DNA from: Bacteroidales bacterium UBA5287
GTDB lineage: Bacteria > Bacteroidota > Bacteroidia > Bacteroidales > Dysgonomonadaceae
Direction of reading: 5' to 3'
DNA: 64,000 nt
NCBI GenBank assembly: GCA_002411345.1
Contig: DHSL01000050.1
Coordinates: 32,159 to 96,158, forward strand
The translations under genes and the position numbers were made by a program. Below are positions 1 to 9,400 of the stretch, piece after piece. The notes below the pieces were generated by a model. The model did not search any database. It was not told the DNA's origin and worked only from the letters and a program-made list of their open reading frames with translations. Every line of letters begins with the position of its first letter. Within the stretch, counting starts at the first letter, position 1.

Positions 1-288
1 GGTAATTATATTGGTGACATTGTAGATGGAAAACGTAAAGCAGAACTTCTAAAACTAATTGCTCAAGTTGAAAAAATTGATATACGACAAACTGTTGCTG
101 TTGGAGACGGCGCAAATGATTTAATGATGTTGGGACTTGCTGGATTGGGAATTGCATTTAATGCAAAACCAAAAGTTAAGCAAAATGCACGCCAATCATT
201 ATCAAGTGTTGGAATTGACGGGATTTTATATTTTCTTGGTTACAAAGATTCAATGCTTGACAGTAAGCTGTTTGGAAACCACTCATAA
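1..288 (+). CDS. serB: Phosphoserine phosphatase, C-terminal part (cut by window edge)
   Basis: The reading frame is open from base 1 and stops at TAA 286-288, so only the last 95 residues are here. The product carries the HAD-family motif GDGANDLMML, which holds the magnesium-binding aspartates, followed by the GIAFNAKP stretch typical of SerB. SerB removes phosphate from phosphoserine in the last step of serine synthesis in the cytoplasm. The downstream gene begins 11 bases later, so the two may be co-transcribed. The N-terminal part, which in some Bacteroidota includes ACT domains, is outside the window. Confidence 0.9.
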   Translation, partial: GNYIGDIVDGKRKAELLKLIAQVEKIDIRQTVAVGDGANDLMMLGLAGLGIAFNAKPKVKQNARQSLSSVGIDGILYFLGYKDSMLDSKLFGNHS

Positions 289-299
289 AAAAGTTTAGT

Positions 300-1184
300 A
301 TGGAATATGTCGTTAAGTTCTTAAAAAAATATGAAGATGATGCTGATGTCAAAAATAGAAAAAAAGTGTTATCTTTTTTCACGAGTCAAAGTGATGGAAA
401 ATCTTTGACAATGATTACTAACGCATTACTCCGGACGTCAAAAACAGAAAAAATAACATTCACAATACTTCAAATGATAAGTCCAAAAGAAGCTGAATTT
501 ATTGACAATATTGATGAATATAAAAATATGCTTTTCAAAGACTTAACATCGATTTGCGAAAAAGAAAACACAATAGCACGGTCATTTGTAAACATTTCAA
601 ACGATTTTACTTCTGATATATTAAAATTATCTGAACAATATGAGTCAGAACTAATTGTTATTGAATTATCTTCAGGAGATCTGGATTTCACGGTCAATGA
701 AAATCTGTATTTATCTCCAAAAAACGAGACACAGAAATATCCATTATCAAATGTTGCAAACCCCTGGATAAAAAATGTAAGTGAACTTCTTTTACGAAAC
801 GATAATGCAACTGCTTTATTTATTGATAGAGGCATTAAATTGATAAAGAAAGTTTTTGTTTTTATTTTAGACATAAGTGATATTAGTATTTTAAGATATG
901 CTCATCATTTTCCACTAAATGAAAATACAACTCTCTTAATTTGGGACGCTATTGGATTGATAGCCAATGTTCCAGAACTACAAAAATTATACACTTCTAT
1001 GAACAAAAGGACCGATGGAAGAGTTGAAATGTGGAACATCGATCAGAAAATAACAGAAGAGGTTATTCAACAACATGACCTGATAATTACAGGAATTGAA
1101 GGATGGGACAAACTGATGCATACATCAATTACCTGGAATAAATCACTTCCAACTACACTCATCATAAAAGATGAATTAAATTAA
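300..1184 (+). CDS. Tandem universal-stress-protein-like protein, function unknown
   Basis: A 294-residue soluble protein with no signal peptide or membrane segment. It appears to contain two Rossmann-like halves. The first (about residues 20-125) begins KKVLSFFTSQSDGKSL; the second (about 180-290) begins KKVFVFILDISDISIL. This resembles the paired UspA-like cytoplasmic tails of some cation:proton antiporters, but no transport domain is attached and I see no clear ATP-binding glycine motif. It sits 11 bases after serB and 6 bases before the TPR protein gene, so it probably belongs to one operon with them. The UspA assignment comes from fold-like pattern only; the function is not known. Confidence 0.6.
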   Translation: MEYVVKFLKKYEDDADVKNRKKVLSFFTSQSDGKSLTMITNALLRTSKTEKITFTILQMISPKEAEFIDNIDEYKNMLFKDLTSICEKENTIARSFVNISNDFTSDILKLSEQYESELIVIELSSGDLDFTVNENLYLSPKNETQKYPLSNVANPWIKNVSELLLRNDNATALFIDRGIKLIKKVFVFILDISDISILRYAHHFPLNENTTLLIWDAIGLIANVPELQKLYTSMNKRTDGRVEMWNIDQKITEEVIQQHDLIITGIEGWDKLMHTSITWNKSLPTTLIIKDELN

Positions 1185-1190
1185 AAAACA

Positions 1191-3416
1191 ATGGATTTGC
1201 AAAAAGCCTCAACATTACTTAAGACGATAAAAAAAGCTGTAGAGAATAAACATCTCAAATCGGCTTTTGAAGGAATAAACCAGCTAAATTCTGAGCAACA
1301 TAATTATCAGATAAATCAACGTCTTGAAGAACTTGAAACTAACTATAAGTATATGCTCCATTATTTTGCGGAAGGTAATAACGATCCTCAGCAAAAACTA
1401 ATTTACAACCGACTTATTCGTGATACTTATTTGCTTGCACAAGATGCTGCGGAAATTGTATTCATGCAGCATAGCTCCTTTTACTTTTATGAAAAAGCTC
1501 GACTACAAACAGTTCGTAATCCAATTTTGCTAGACGAACATCGGGATAATATAATTAAACAAATGGATACTTTTTCTTTTATAGAACTGTTTCCGGAGGG
1601 TGAAGAGAAAAGTAATAGATTATTTCAAAACACTTTAGCACACGAACGCACAATAGAAGACCTTTTTAACTCAACGTATGCTTCTTGGAGAGCGGACAGT
1701 GCAATGATAGAATCATACCGCAGATTCATTGATAATGAAATAATACCTGTTTCAGATAAATCAATGTTAATTTCGGCATTAACAATGAACATAATTCATC
1801 GGTTGGATGATAAAAAGACTTCTTTCCTTTTTGACGTTTCTCAACATCCTGAACAAGAAATTGCTATCCGCGCAATTGTTGGATTAATTGCCATTTTCCA
1901 GAAATATAAATCATGGTGGTATCTATTCCCGGAATGTACAAATAGATTGAAATTATTGGCAGATGATAACGTATTCTGTAGACGGTTTATGACGTCTATG
2001 ATTCAATTCATACAAGCACGTGAAACAGAAAAAATTACCCAAAGACTCAGGGACGAGATTATACCGGAAATGATGAAACTCAGTCCTATTATTGGGAAAA
2101 AAATTGATTTAGACGAATGGCTTGGTGAAAAATCGGAAGTGGAGGATAAAAACCCGGAATGGCAAAAGATACTTGAAGAATCTGGTTTGGGTGATAAGCT
2201 CAAAGAATTTACAGATTTACAAATGGAAGGTGCGGATATATTCCATTCTACATTTTCCAATCTGAAACTATATCCTTTCTTTCATGAAATGAATAACTGG
2301 TTTTTAACATTCACACCTTTTCACACACAAATAACAAAATATTCAAATAATAAACCGGAAAGTATTCAACTACTAAATACTATTTCTACAACATCTATGA
2401 TGTGCGATTCCGATAAATACTCTTTTGCTTTTAGCTTGGTAAGCATGCCTGAACAATATCAGAAAATGATTACCTCACAACTTAGCGCTGAAAGTGAGGG
2501 AATAAAAGAAATGCAAGAAGAAGATAATATGTTGCTGCCTCATCAGAAAGAGGAAAATAGTATAAAACAATATATACAAGATCTTTATCGATTCTTTAAA
2601 CTTTTTAAAAGGAAAGATGAATTTACTGACATATTTGCTTTACCACTTAATTATCATCTGATTGATGCATTTTATCCTATCGTGCATGAACAAATGAATC
2701 TTGATCGAATTGCTTTATACTATTTTGAAAAAAATAATTTTCAAGAAGCACTGGAAGCATATTCACAACTTTCTGAAATTAATCCGGGTAAATGTGAAAT
2801 ATGGCAAAAGATTGGTTATTGCCGCCAAATGCTTGGAGATGTAAAAAAAGCACTGGATGCATATCTGAGAGCTGAGTTAATAGATGGAAATAATACATGG
2901 CTTTTGAGAAAGATAGCTCAATGCTATCGTATATTAAAACAACCGGAGACGGCATTGATTTATTATCGACGATTGGAACAACTAAAACCGGACGATTTTA
3001 ATATTCAACTCAACATTGGTCATTGTTTTCTGGAATTAAGAAAGTACGATGAAGCATTGAATTATTATTTCAAAGTGGAACTGTCAGATAGTGAAAACAC
3101 TCGTGCATGGCGGTCCATTTCTTGGTGCGCTTTTCTATCACGAAAATTCGAAGTAGCACAACGATATTATGGACAAATATTGGAAAAAAGTCCAACAACA
3201 CACGACTATCTAAATGCTGGTCATGTTGAACTTTGCATAAATAATATCAAAAAAGCTATTGAATTGTATGAAAAAGCAAATGAAAAAGAAGGTAATTTCG
3301 AGTCATTCCAAAAATTACTAAGAGAAGATGAGGAAGAATTGAAAATGGCTGGTATTGACACCAAAGTATTTCCATTATTATTAGATAAGATTAAATATGA
3401 TAGAGAAAACAGCTGA
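1191..3416 (+). CDS. TPR-repeat protein, function unknown
   Basis: A 741-residue protein without signal peptide. The first 500 residues are helical, charged and match no family I recognise. Residues about 503-695 form roughly six tetratricopeptide repeats, with pattern residues such as ALEAYSQLSEINPG, ALDAYLRAELIDG and ALIYYRRLEQLKPD. TPR arrays bind other proteins, so a scaffold role is likely but the partner is unknown. The gene follows the UspA-like gene by 6 bases and ends 3 bases from the convergent nadD gene. Co-occurrence of these two genes suggests that they work together. Confidence 0.75.
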   Translation: MDLQKASTLLKTIKKAVENKHLKSAFEGINQLNSEQHNYQINQRLEELETNYKYMLHYFAEGNNDPQQKLIYNRLIRDTYLLAQDAAEIVFMQHSSFYFYEKARLQTVRNPILLDEHRDNIIKQMDTFSFIELFPEGEEKSNRLFQNTLAHERTIEDLFNSTYASWRADSAMIESYRRFIDNEIIPVSDKSMLISALTMNIIHRLDDKKTSFLFDVSQHPEQEIAIRAIVGLIAIFQKYKSWWYLFPECTNRLKLLADDNVFCRRFMTSMIQFIQARETEKITQRLRDEIIPEMMKLSPIIGKKIDLDEWLGEKSEVEDKNPEWQKILEESGLGDKLKEFTDLQMEGADIFHSTFSNLKLYPFFHEMNNWFLTFTPFHTQITKYSNNKPESIQLLNTISTTSMMCDSDKYSFAFSLVSMPEQYQKMITSQLSAESEGIKEMQEEDNMLLPHQKEENSIKQYIQDLYRFFKLFKRKDEFTDIFALPLNYHLIDAFYPIVHEQMNLDRIALYYFEKNNFQEALEAYSQLSEINPGKCEIWQKIGYCRQMLGDVKKALDAYLRAELIDGNNTWLLRKIAQCYRILKQPETALIYYRRLEQLKPDDFNIQLNIGHCFLELRKYDEALNYYFKVELSDSENTRAWRSISWCAFLSRKFEVAQRYYGQILEKSPTTHDYLNAGHVELCINNIKKAIELYEKANEKEGNFESFQKLLREDEEELKMAGIDTKVFPLLLDKIKYDRENS

Positions 3417-3419
3417 ATT

Positions 3420-4004
3420 CTAAAGATATAGCTTATTTTCCTCAATGAAATCATAAACACGGGAAGGAACAAATGCACGCATATTTTTTCCTTCTTTTAT
3501 ACTTTCACGGATAAATGTTGAAGAAATATCCACAAAAGGAGCTTTAACAAGCTGAACATGTTGACTAAACTCGGCGGGAATGATAACTTCCTCTCCCAAA
3601 CGGGGATAAATCATAATATTATATTCTCGACGCAATCGATCATATTCTTTCCATCTGTGAAAATCCAACCAGCTGTCTCCACCAATAATCAAAGTGAAAA
3701 TGCAATTTGGATAATTGATTGATAATTTGTCTAGGGTATTTATCGTATAAGAGGGACGTGATAAGGTAAATTCAAAATCAGAAGCATTCAGATTATCATA
3801 ATCTTCCAATGCAATTTCTGCCATTTTAAGACGTATATTTTCATCAAGCAAATCTTCTTTCTCTTTCAAAGGATTATGAGGAGACACCAATAACCATACT
3901 TCATCAAGCAATGTGAATTCTGCAATATAATTGGCTAATATCAAATGCCCTACATGAATAGGATTGAATGAACCTGAAAATATGCCTATTTGTTTTTTGA
4001 CCAT
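3420..4004 (-). CDS. nadD: Nicotinate-nucleotide adenylyltransferase
   Basis: The 194-residue protein transfers AMP from ATP to nicotinate mononucleotide, giving deamido-NAD in NAD synthesis. The nucleotidyltransferase signature GIFSGSFNPIHVGHL lies at residues 7-21 and carries the HxGH pair. The second signature ISSTFIRESI lies near residue 161. Length is normal for the family. The gene converges on the TPR protein gene with 3 bases between the stops. A hairpin terminator (4039-4065) separates it from the gene read before it. Confidence 0.95.
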   Translation of the reverse strand: MVKKQIGIFSGSFNPIHVGHLILANYIAEFTLLDEVWLLVSPHNPLKEKEDLLDENIRLKMAEIALEDYDNLNASDFEFTLSRPSYTINTLDKLSINYPNCIFTLIIGGDSWLDFHRWKEYDRLRREYNIMIYPRLGEEVIIPAEFSQHVQLVKAPFVDISSTFIRESIKEGKNMRAFVPSRVYDFIEENKLYL

Positions 4005-4038
4005 TTTTCACTTTCTTACTATATGACAAAAATATTAA

Positions 4039-4065
4039 AACCGATACATCAGACATGTATCGGTT
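4039..4065 (-). terminator. Hairpin terminator after the GlsB-like gene
   Basis: Arms AACCGATACAT and ATGTATCGGTT form an 11-bp perfect stem with a 5-base loop. Read on the minus strand the hairpin is followed by a T-rich run, so it should stop transcription of the gene ending at 4090 before nadD. Confidence 0.7.
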
Positions 4066-4089
4066 CTCTATGTCTTTAAATTAAATTAT

Positions 4090-4338
4090 TCACGATTTTT
4101 TCTTGAACAATGAAATTAACCATAACAACAATATGGCACCTACTAATGCTGTTATCAGGCTTCCAATTAATCCGCTTCCAACTTCAATACTCAATAAATC
4201 AAACACCCATCCTCCCAATAAAGCGCCAATAATACCTACAATAATATTCATAAGCAGACCAAATCCTCCACCTCGCATTATTTTTCCGGCTAGCCAACCG
4301 GCTAGCAGACCAATAAGGATAAACCATAACCATCCCAT
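4090..4338 (-). CDS. GlsB/YeaQ/YmgE family small membrane protein
   Basis: An 82-residue, glycine-rich, highly hydrophobic protein with three membrane segments. The family pattern LLAGWLAGKIMRGGGFG near the N-terminus and GIIGALLGGWVF in the middle identify the transglycosylase-associated / GlsB group. These proteins are general stress-linked inner membrane proteins of unknown biochemical role. It is a single-gene unit with its own hairpin terminator. A same-sized frame on the opposite strand is a shadow. Confidence 0.85.
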   Translation of the reverse strand: MGWLWFILIGLLAGWLAGKIMRGGGFGLLMNIIVGIIGALLGGWVFDLLSIEVGSGLIGSLITALVGAILLLWLISLFKKKS

Positions 4339-4448
4339 AGTACTTTAATTTATTAGTTTATAAAAATGTATTAGCAAAAAAACAACTCACAATTATAGTT
4401 ATTTTTTACTCAATATTACTATTTTTATTCAAGAAAAACTCAAATAAA

Positions 4449-5591
4449 TTAGCACATCCTGTTTTTATAATCTTCATAACTGAATTTGCGATACAACACA
4501 AACTTGTTATCATCGGACCAAAGACCTATTGATGGATGTGAAACTCCATTAAACATAGTGGTTTTTACTGTTGTATAATGAATCATATCTTCAAAAATTA
4601 TTAAATCGCCCACTTGTAATGGATTATCGAACGACCAATCGCCCATAAAATCTCCACTTAAACAACTATTTCCACCAAGTCTGTATGTTGGTTTTCCCTC
4701 AACTGGTTCTTGGTAGGCTCCTCTTATTCGTGGCTTATAAGGCATTTCTAAAGTGTCTGGCATATGACAAGCAAAAGAAACATTCAGCATTGCTGTAACA
4801 ACTCCCTCGTTTTCAACAACATCTGTCACATTAGATACCAAAACACCTGTCTGCCAAACAAATGCACTTCCGGGTTCCAATATTAAATCAATATTTGGAT
4901 GACGTTTTTTAAACAATAGCAAAATATTCACCAAATGATCAATATTATAATCTTCATGAGTCATTAAATGGCCACCCCCCAAATTCAACCACTCTATCTT
5001 ATCAAGCAAATGTCCAAACTTTTCTTCAATTACTTTTAGGGTTTCTTCAAGTGCAAATGAATTATTTTCGCATAGATTGTGAACATGCAAACCTGTAATA
5101 CCTAAAGGAAGTGAATCTCCTAATTTAAAGGAGGTTACACCTAAACGAGATCCTGGCATACTTGGATTATACATGTCTGTTTCTACAACAGAATACTCTG
5201 GGTTAATACGCAAACCACACTTCACACGATTACCATCAGACAATACACTTGGATAAAACCGCTCAAATTGAGAAACGGAATTAAAAGTAATATGACTACT
5301 ATATTTAAGAAACTCAGGAAATTCATGATCGGTATACGATGGTGCATACGTATGAGCTGAATTACCCATTTCTTCAAATGCTAATCGTGCTTCGTTAACG
5401 GAACTTGCAGTGGAAAAACCAACGTATTCTTTTATTATAGGAAAAGCTTTCCAAAGAGCAAAAGCTTTGAATGCTAATATAATCTCAACCCCTGCCCGTT
5501 CTTTAACCTCAGCAATTTTTCTGAGGTTGCTTCTAAGAAGTTCTTCTTCCATCACATAACAAGGAGAAGGTACCTTTGAGAAATCAATCAT
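4449..5591 (-). CDS. nspC: Carboxynorspermidine decarboxylase
   Basis: A 380-residue PLP enzyme of the alanine-racemase-fold decarboxylase family. The PLP lysine is in ILAFKAF (Lys42), and the family-specific segment HVHNLCENNSF is near residue 170. The motif NSCLSGDF late in the protein supplies the active-site cysteine and aspartate from the partner subunit. It removes CO2 from carboxynorspermidine or carboxyspermidine, which is the spermidine route used by most Bacteroidota. The partner dehydrogenase is not in the window. The gene stands alone, reading away from the first glycan locus. Confidence 0.92.
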   Translation of the reverse strand: MIDFSKVPSPCYVMEEELLRSNLRKIAEVKERAGVEIILAFKAFALWKAFPIIKEYVGFSTASSVNEARLAFEEMGNSAHTYAPSYTDHEFPEFLKYSSHITFNSVSQFERFYPSVLSDGNRVKCGLRINPEYSVVETDMYNPSMPGSRLGVTSFKLGDSLPLGITGLHVHNLCENNSFALEETLKVIEEKFGHLLDKIEWLNLGGGHLMTHEDYNIDHLVNILLLFKKRHPNIDLILEPGSAFVWQTGVLVSNVTDVVENEGVVTAMLNVSFACHMPDTLEMPYKPRIRGAYQEPVEGKPTYRLGGNSCLSGDFMGDWSFDNPLQVGDLIIFEDMIHYTTVKTTMFNGVSHPSIGLWSDDNKFVLYRKFSYEDYKNRMC

Positions 5592-5676
5592 ATGTTATTT
5601 TTTTAATAACAACAAAGATACTCTATTTTTGAAATGTAAATTGCATTTCATTTATTTTAGTATTAGTGAAAAATAT

Positions 5677-5684
5677 TATCTTTG
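5677..5684 (+). promoter_or_regulatory. Bacteroidota -7 promoter box TATCTTTG
   Basis: Exact match to TAnnTTTG. No clear -33 TTTG is present at the usual spacing. Transcription would begin near 5690 and meet the hairpin terminator at 5722-5760. Confidence 0.5.
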
Positions 5685-5689
5685 TATCA

Positions 5690-5760
5690 CTGTCATTAAA
5701 CATGACACCTTAATTGTTCAGCCGTTCAGATTGTGAAATTTGAACGGTTTATTTTTTTTT
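5690..5760 (+). ncRNA. Candidate short non-coding RNA or attenuated leader (about 70 nt)
   Basis: The stretch lies between a promoter box (5677-5684) and a strong terminator. It contains a first hairpin, TGTCAT/ATGACA at 5691-5707, then a linker, then the terminator stem. No start codon with a meaningful frame is present. The promoter, small hairpin and terminator order is what an independent small RNA shows. A prematurely terminated leader is the alternative. It matches no RNA family that I can name. Confidence 0.4.
5722..5760 (+). terminator. Rho-independent terminator
   Basis: Arms CCGTTCAGATT and AATTTGAACGG form an 11-bp stem with one G-T pair and loop GTGA. They are followed by TTTATTTTTTTTT, the longest U-tract of any hairpin in the window. 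No protein gene lies upstream on this strand, so it ends the short transcript starting near 5690. Confidence 0.75.
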
Positions 5761-5869
5761 AATTGTTCCAACCTTTATTTTAGATATTTTTTTGAAAAAC
5801 TTCTAGGTAAACCCTTGAAAATCATGATAATTATTGTATAAAAAGTATCAAATATTGATTATTATTTAT

Positions 5870-5877
5870 TATATTTG
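5870..5877 (+). promoter_or_regulatory. Promoter box TATATTTG for the mannan locus
   Basis: Exact TAnnTTTG match 118 bases before the decayed GH5 gene. No convincing -33 box is seen. The leader that follows holds a GTTCTTTGA motif at 5947-5955, similar to the boxA-like motif at 22733. Confidence 0.5.
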
Positions 5878-5994
5878 CACGTTATAGTAGAGAAACAGAA
5901 ATTACCTTATAGATCAATATATATCAATATATATTCAATCACTCGTGTTCTTTGATTGTGTGATGAAATGTTTTAATAATTAATTATTAAAAAA

Positions 5995-6448
5995 ATGAAA
6001 GCACATTTTCTAATACTACTACCATTAATCGCTGTGATATTAATTTGCAGCAGTAACTCTATTAACAAAAATGATAAAAAACTGGTATTTGATGCAGTAA
6101 TTGATAATGGAATTTATGTCATTATAGATTGGCACAGCCATACAATAAAGACGGATCAAGCTATAACTTTTTTCTCTAAAATGGCTGAAAAATATAAAGA
6201 TTATCCTAATGTTATTTATGAGATTTTTAATAAACCCGAAACAGATTCCTGGAGCGATGTAAAAACATATTCAATAAAACTTATTGAAACAATTAGGGCT
6301 ATTGATAAAGGTAATTTCATTTTAGTGGGATCACCTCATTGGGATCAATTCGATAATTCGTCCATCTGCATCTTCAACAGGTAATTGGAAAGATGAGGAC
6401 TTGAAAGAATGGGGAAAGATGATCAAAAAAGAACTGAGTCTTGATTGA
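5995..6448 (+). pseudogene. Decayed GH5-family endo-glucanase/mannanase gene
   Basis: A normal GH5 enzyme has about 330 residues. Here a lipoprotein-like signal (to about residue 20) runs straight into the middle of the catalytic domain, VFDAVIDNGIYVIIDWHSH, so about 100 residues are missing. The frame continues through YPNVIYEIFNKPE to a stop at 6384. The family motif NEP reads NKP because the acid/base glutamate codon is AAA (residue 80). In another frame, up to TGA 6446-6448, the family's C-terminal end is recognisable (TGNWKDEDLKEWGKM). This shows two internal deletions, a frameshift and loss of the catalytic residue. It lies 50 bases before susC, where an active locus would carry its endo-enzyme. 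Confidence 0.8.
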
Positions 6449-6498
6449 TCTTTTGCTTTTGAATGTACTATTTTGACAATTTTAATAATCACAGATTT

Positions 6499-9400
6499 AT
6501 GAAGAACATTTTGACGTTGTGTTTGGCCCTATTTATGGGCATTCAGTTATCGGCACAGCAGCGAAGAATTACTGGAACAGTAATTGACAGTAATGATAAT
6601 GCTGCGTTGATTGGTGCCAATATCTCGGAAAAAGGTACTTCAAATGGTACCATTACGGATATTAATGGAGAATTTGCTTTAAATCTGACCACGGACAATG
6701 CTGTTTTGGTTGTTACAATGATTGGATTTAAAACACTTGAAGTTAACGTTGGAAACCAATCAATTTTAAACATTGCATTGGAAGAAGAAACAGAAGTTCT
6801 GGAAGAAGTGGTGGTGGTTGGATATGGAACAAGAAAAAAGAGCGACTTATCTGGATCGTCTGTATCTATTGGAGAAGATGCGATAAAAAGTTCAATCATT
6901 ACGAATTTTGACCAGGCTTTACAGGGACATGCGGCCGGTGTCACGTCGGTGATGACTTCTGGAGCACCGGGATCATCAGTGTCGATTAGAATACGTGGAC
7001 AGGCTACAATAAATTCTAACGCGGAACCTCTTTATGTGATTGACGGAGTGATTGTGCAAGGTGGAGGATCAAGCGGGCATTCTGTAGGATTAGGTGATGC
7101 GCTGGGAAATGGAAGCATGACTTCAATATCACCAATGTCCACGATTAATCCGGGTGATATTCTTTCGATGGAAATACTAAAAGATGCTTCGGCTACTGCA
7201 ATTTATGGGGCTCAAGGAGCAAACGGTGTGGTACTTATTACAACAAAAAGGGGTAAAGCAGGAGAAGCACGTTTCACTTATGAAGGAATGATGGGGGTTC
7301 AAAACCAGGTTATAAGACTGGACATGATGAATTTACGCGAATATGCACTGTATAACTCTGCAATTGCTGCTACTACTGGAGGACAGGATGGAACTCCTGA
7401 ATATCAAGATCCTTCGTTATTGGGAGAAGGAACTAACTGGCAGGATGCCATTTTCCGTTCCGCAATGATGAACCAGCATAACATTTCGGCACAGGGTGGC
7501 TCTGAGAGGGTACAGTATTATATTTCAGGATCATACATGGATCAGGCGGGTACTATCATTGGCACTGAGTTTAATAGATATTCGTTTAGAGCAAATATGG
7601 ATGCACAGTTTAAAAAATGGATGAAGCTGGGATTCAACGCTATGTATTCTTCTACAGACGAAAAACTAGGCTTGGCCGAAGGGGAAGAAGGGGTACTAAC
7701 ATATTCATTGCTGACTCCACCAGACATTCCTGTTTTTGATACGGAAGGAAATTATGCTAACGTTGTAAGAGAAGGATACACGCGCATTAATCCAATAGCA
7801 AAAGCTTTGGACGAAGAAAACTTGCTGCAAAGAAACAAACTGACAGGTAATATCTTCATGGATATTACTCCTATTAAATTCCTAGTTTGGCATAGTGAAC
7901 TTGGATACGATATCAGTAATTCAAGAGCTGAACGTTGGCGACCGTCTTTCAATTATGGCGGACCAAATAAACGTGAAAAAAACTTTAGCTCTATTCAACG
8001 TAATAACAATCTTTTCTGGCAACTTAAAAACTATATCACATACGCTAGAAATGTGGATAAACATAACTATTCTGCGATGTTGGGACAAGAACTATGGGAA
8101 TCTTCTTGGGAGTTTCAAAGTGTTGCTACAGAAAATTTGCCAAGTAACGCAATACATAATCCTTCTCTCGGACAAGATCCTCAAATAGGAAGTGGCTTTG
8201 GCAGTGCGGCAATGGCATCATTTTTTACTCGTTTAACGTACGATTATGATAGCAGATATTATGGAACTTACACATATCGATATGATGGATCTTCTAATTT
8301 TGGACCGAAAAACAGATGGGCGGGATTCCACTCTTTTGCTGGATCATGGAGGTTTTCAAATGAACAATTCTTCGAATCAATTAACCATATAATAAGTAAT
8401 GGAAAACTACGTGTCGGATGGGGACAAACAGGTAACTCAAATATTGGAGGGTATAGATGGGGGGCTGCTATAAGCAAAATGCCCTCGGATTTGGGATTAG
8501 GATACCGACAAAGCAATCTTGCTAATCCATATGTGAAATGGGAAACTCAGGAACAATGGAACATCGGACTGGATCTTGGCTTTTTCAATGAGAGACTAAA
8601 CCTGGTTATTGACCTATACGATAAAACATCAAAAGATATGTTGATGCAATTACAACTACCATCGTATATGGGAACAAGGGGAAACGCTTCTTCTGCTCTA
8701 TCTTCTCCTTATGGTAATTATGGAACAATAAACAATAAAGGACTGGAATTTACAATTAGCTCAAGAAACTTTACCGGGGCTTTTGAGTGGAACACGGATT
8801 TCCAAATGTCTTTCAATAAAAACAAATTAATTGCTCTTGATGGTACTGAAGCTTCTGCTATTGAAGGATATGGACAATGGTTCGATGTTGTTAGTCGTTC
8901 GGAAATAGGGGGACCGTTATACAGGTTTTATGGATACATTGCTGATGGGATTTACCAAAATGCTGACGATATAAAAGAACATTTATATGCACAAATACCT
9001 CAAAATGGTGTATATAATAGATATAATACGGTATTTGTGGGGGATGTGAAATTCCGGGATATTAACCAGGATGGAAAAATCACTGAACAGGATAGAACTT
9101 TTATCGGATCGCCTTTGCCAAAATTCACTTTTGGATTGACAAATACTTTCAGATATATGAATTTCGATTTGTCGGTGTTCATGCATGGCAGCTATGGAAA
9201 CAAAATAATGAATTACATTGGCAGAAGTTTAACAAGTATGGGGTACTGGAGCAACCAACTTAAAAAGGCTATGGATTTTGCACAGATTGTTCCAATTGAT
9301 GAATCAATAGTTTATCCTATAACAAAAAAAGATTCACAAGGTAATAATTATACTATCAATAACTGGTTTGAGGATGTTGATAACGTAAAACTTTCAAATC

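Noticed and set aside
4103..4348. An 81-residue plus-strand frame opposite the GlsB-like gene
   Set aside because: It is an antisense shadow of a glycine-rich gene; the minus strand has the family pattern.
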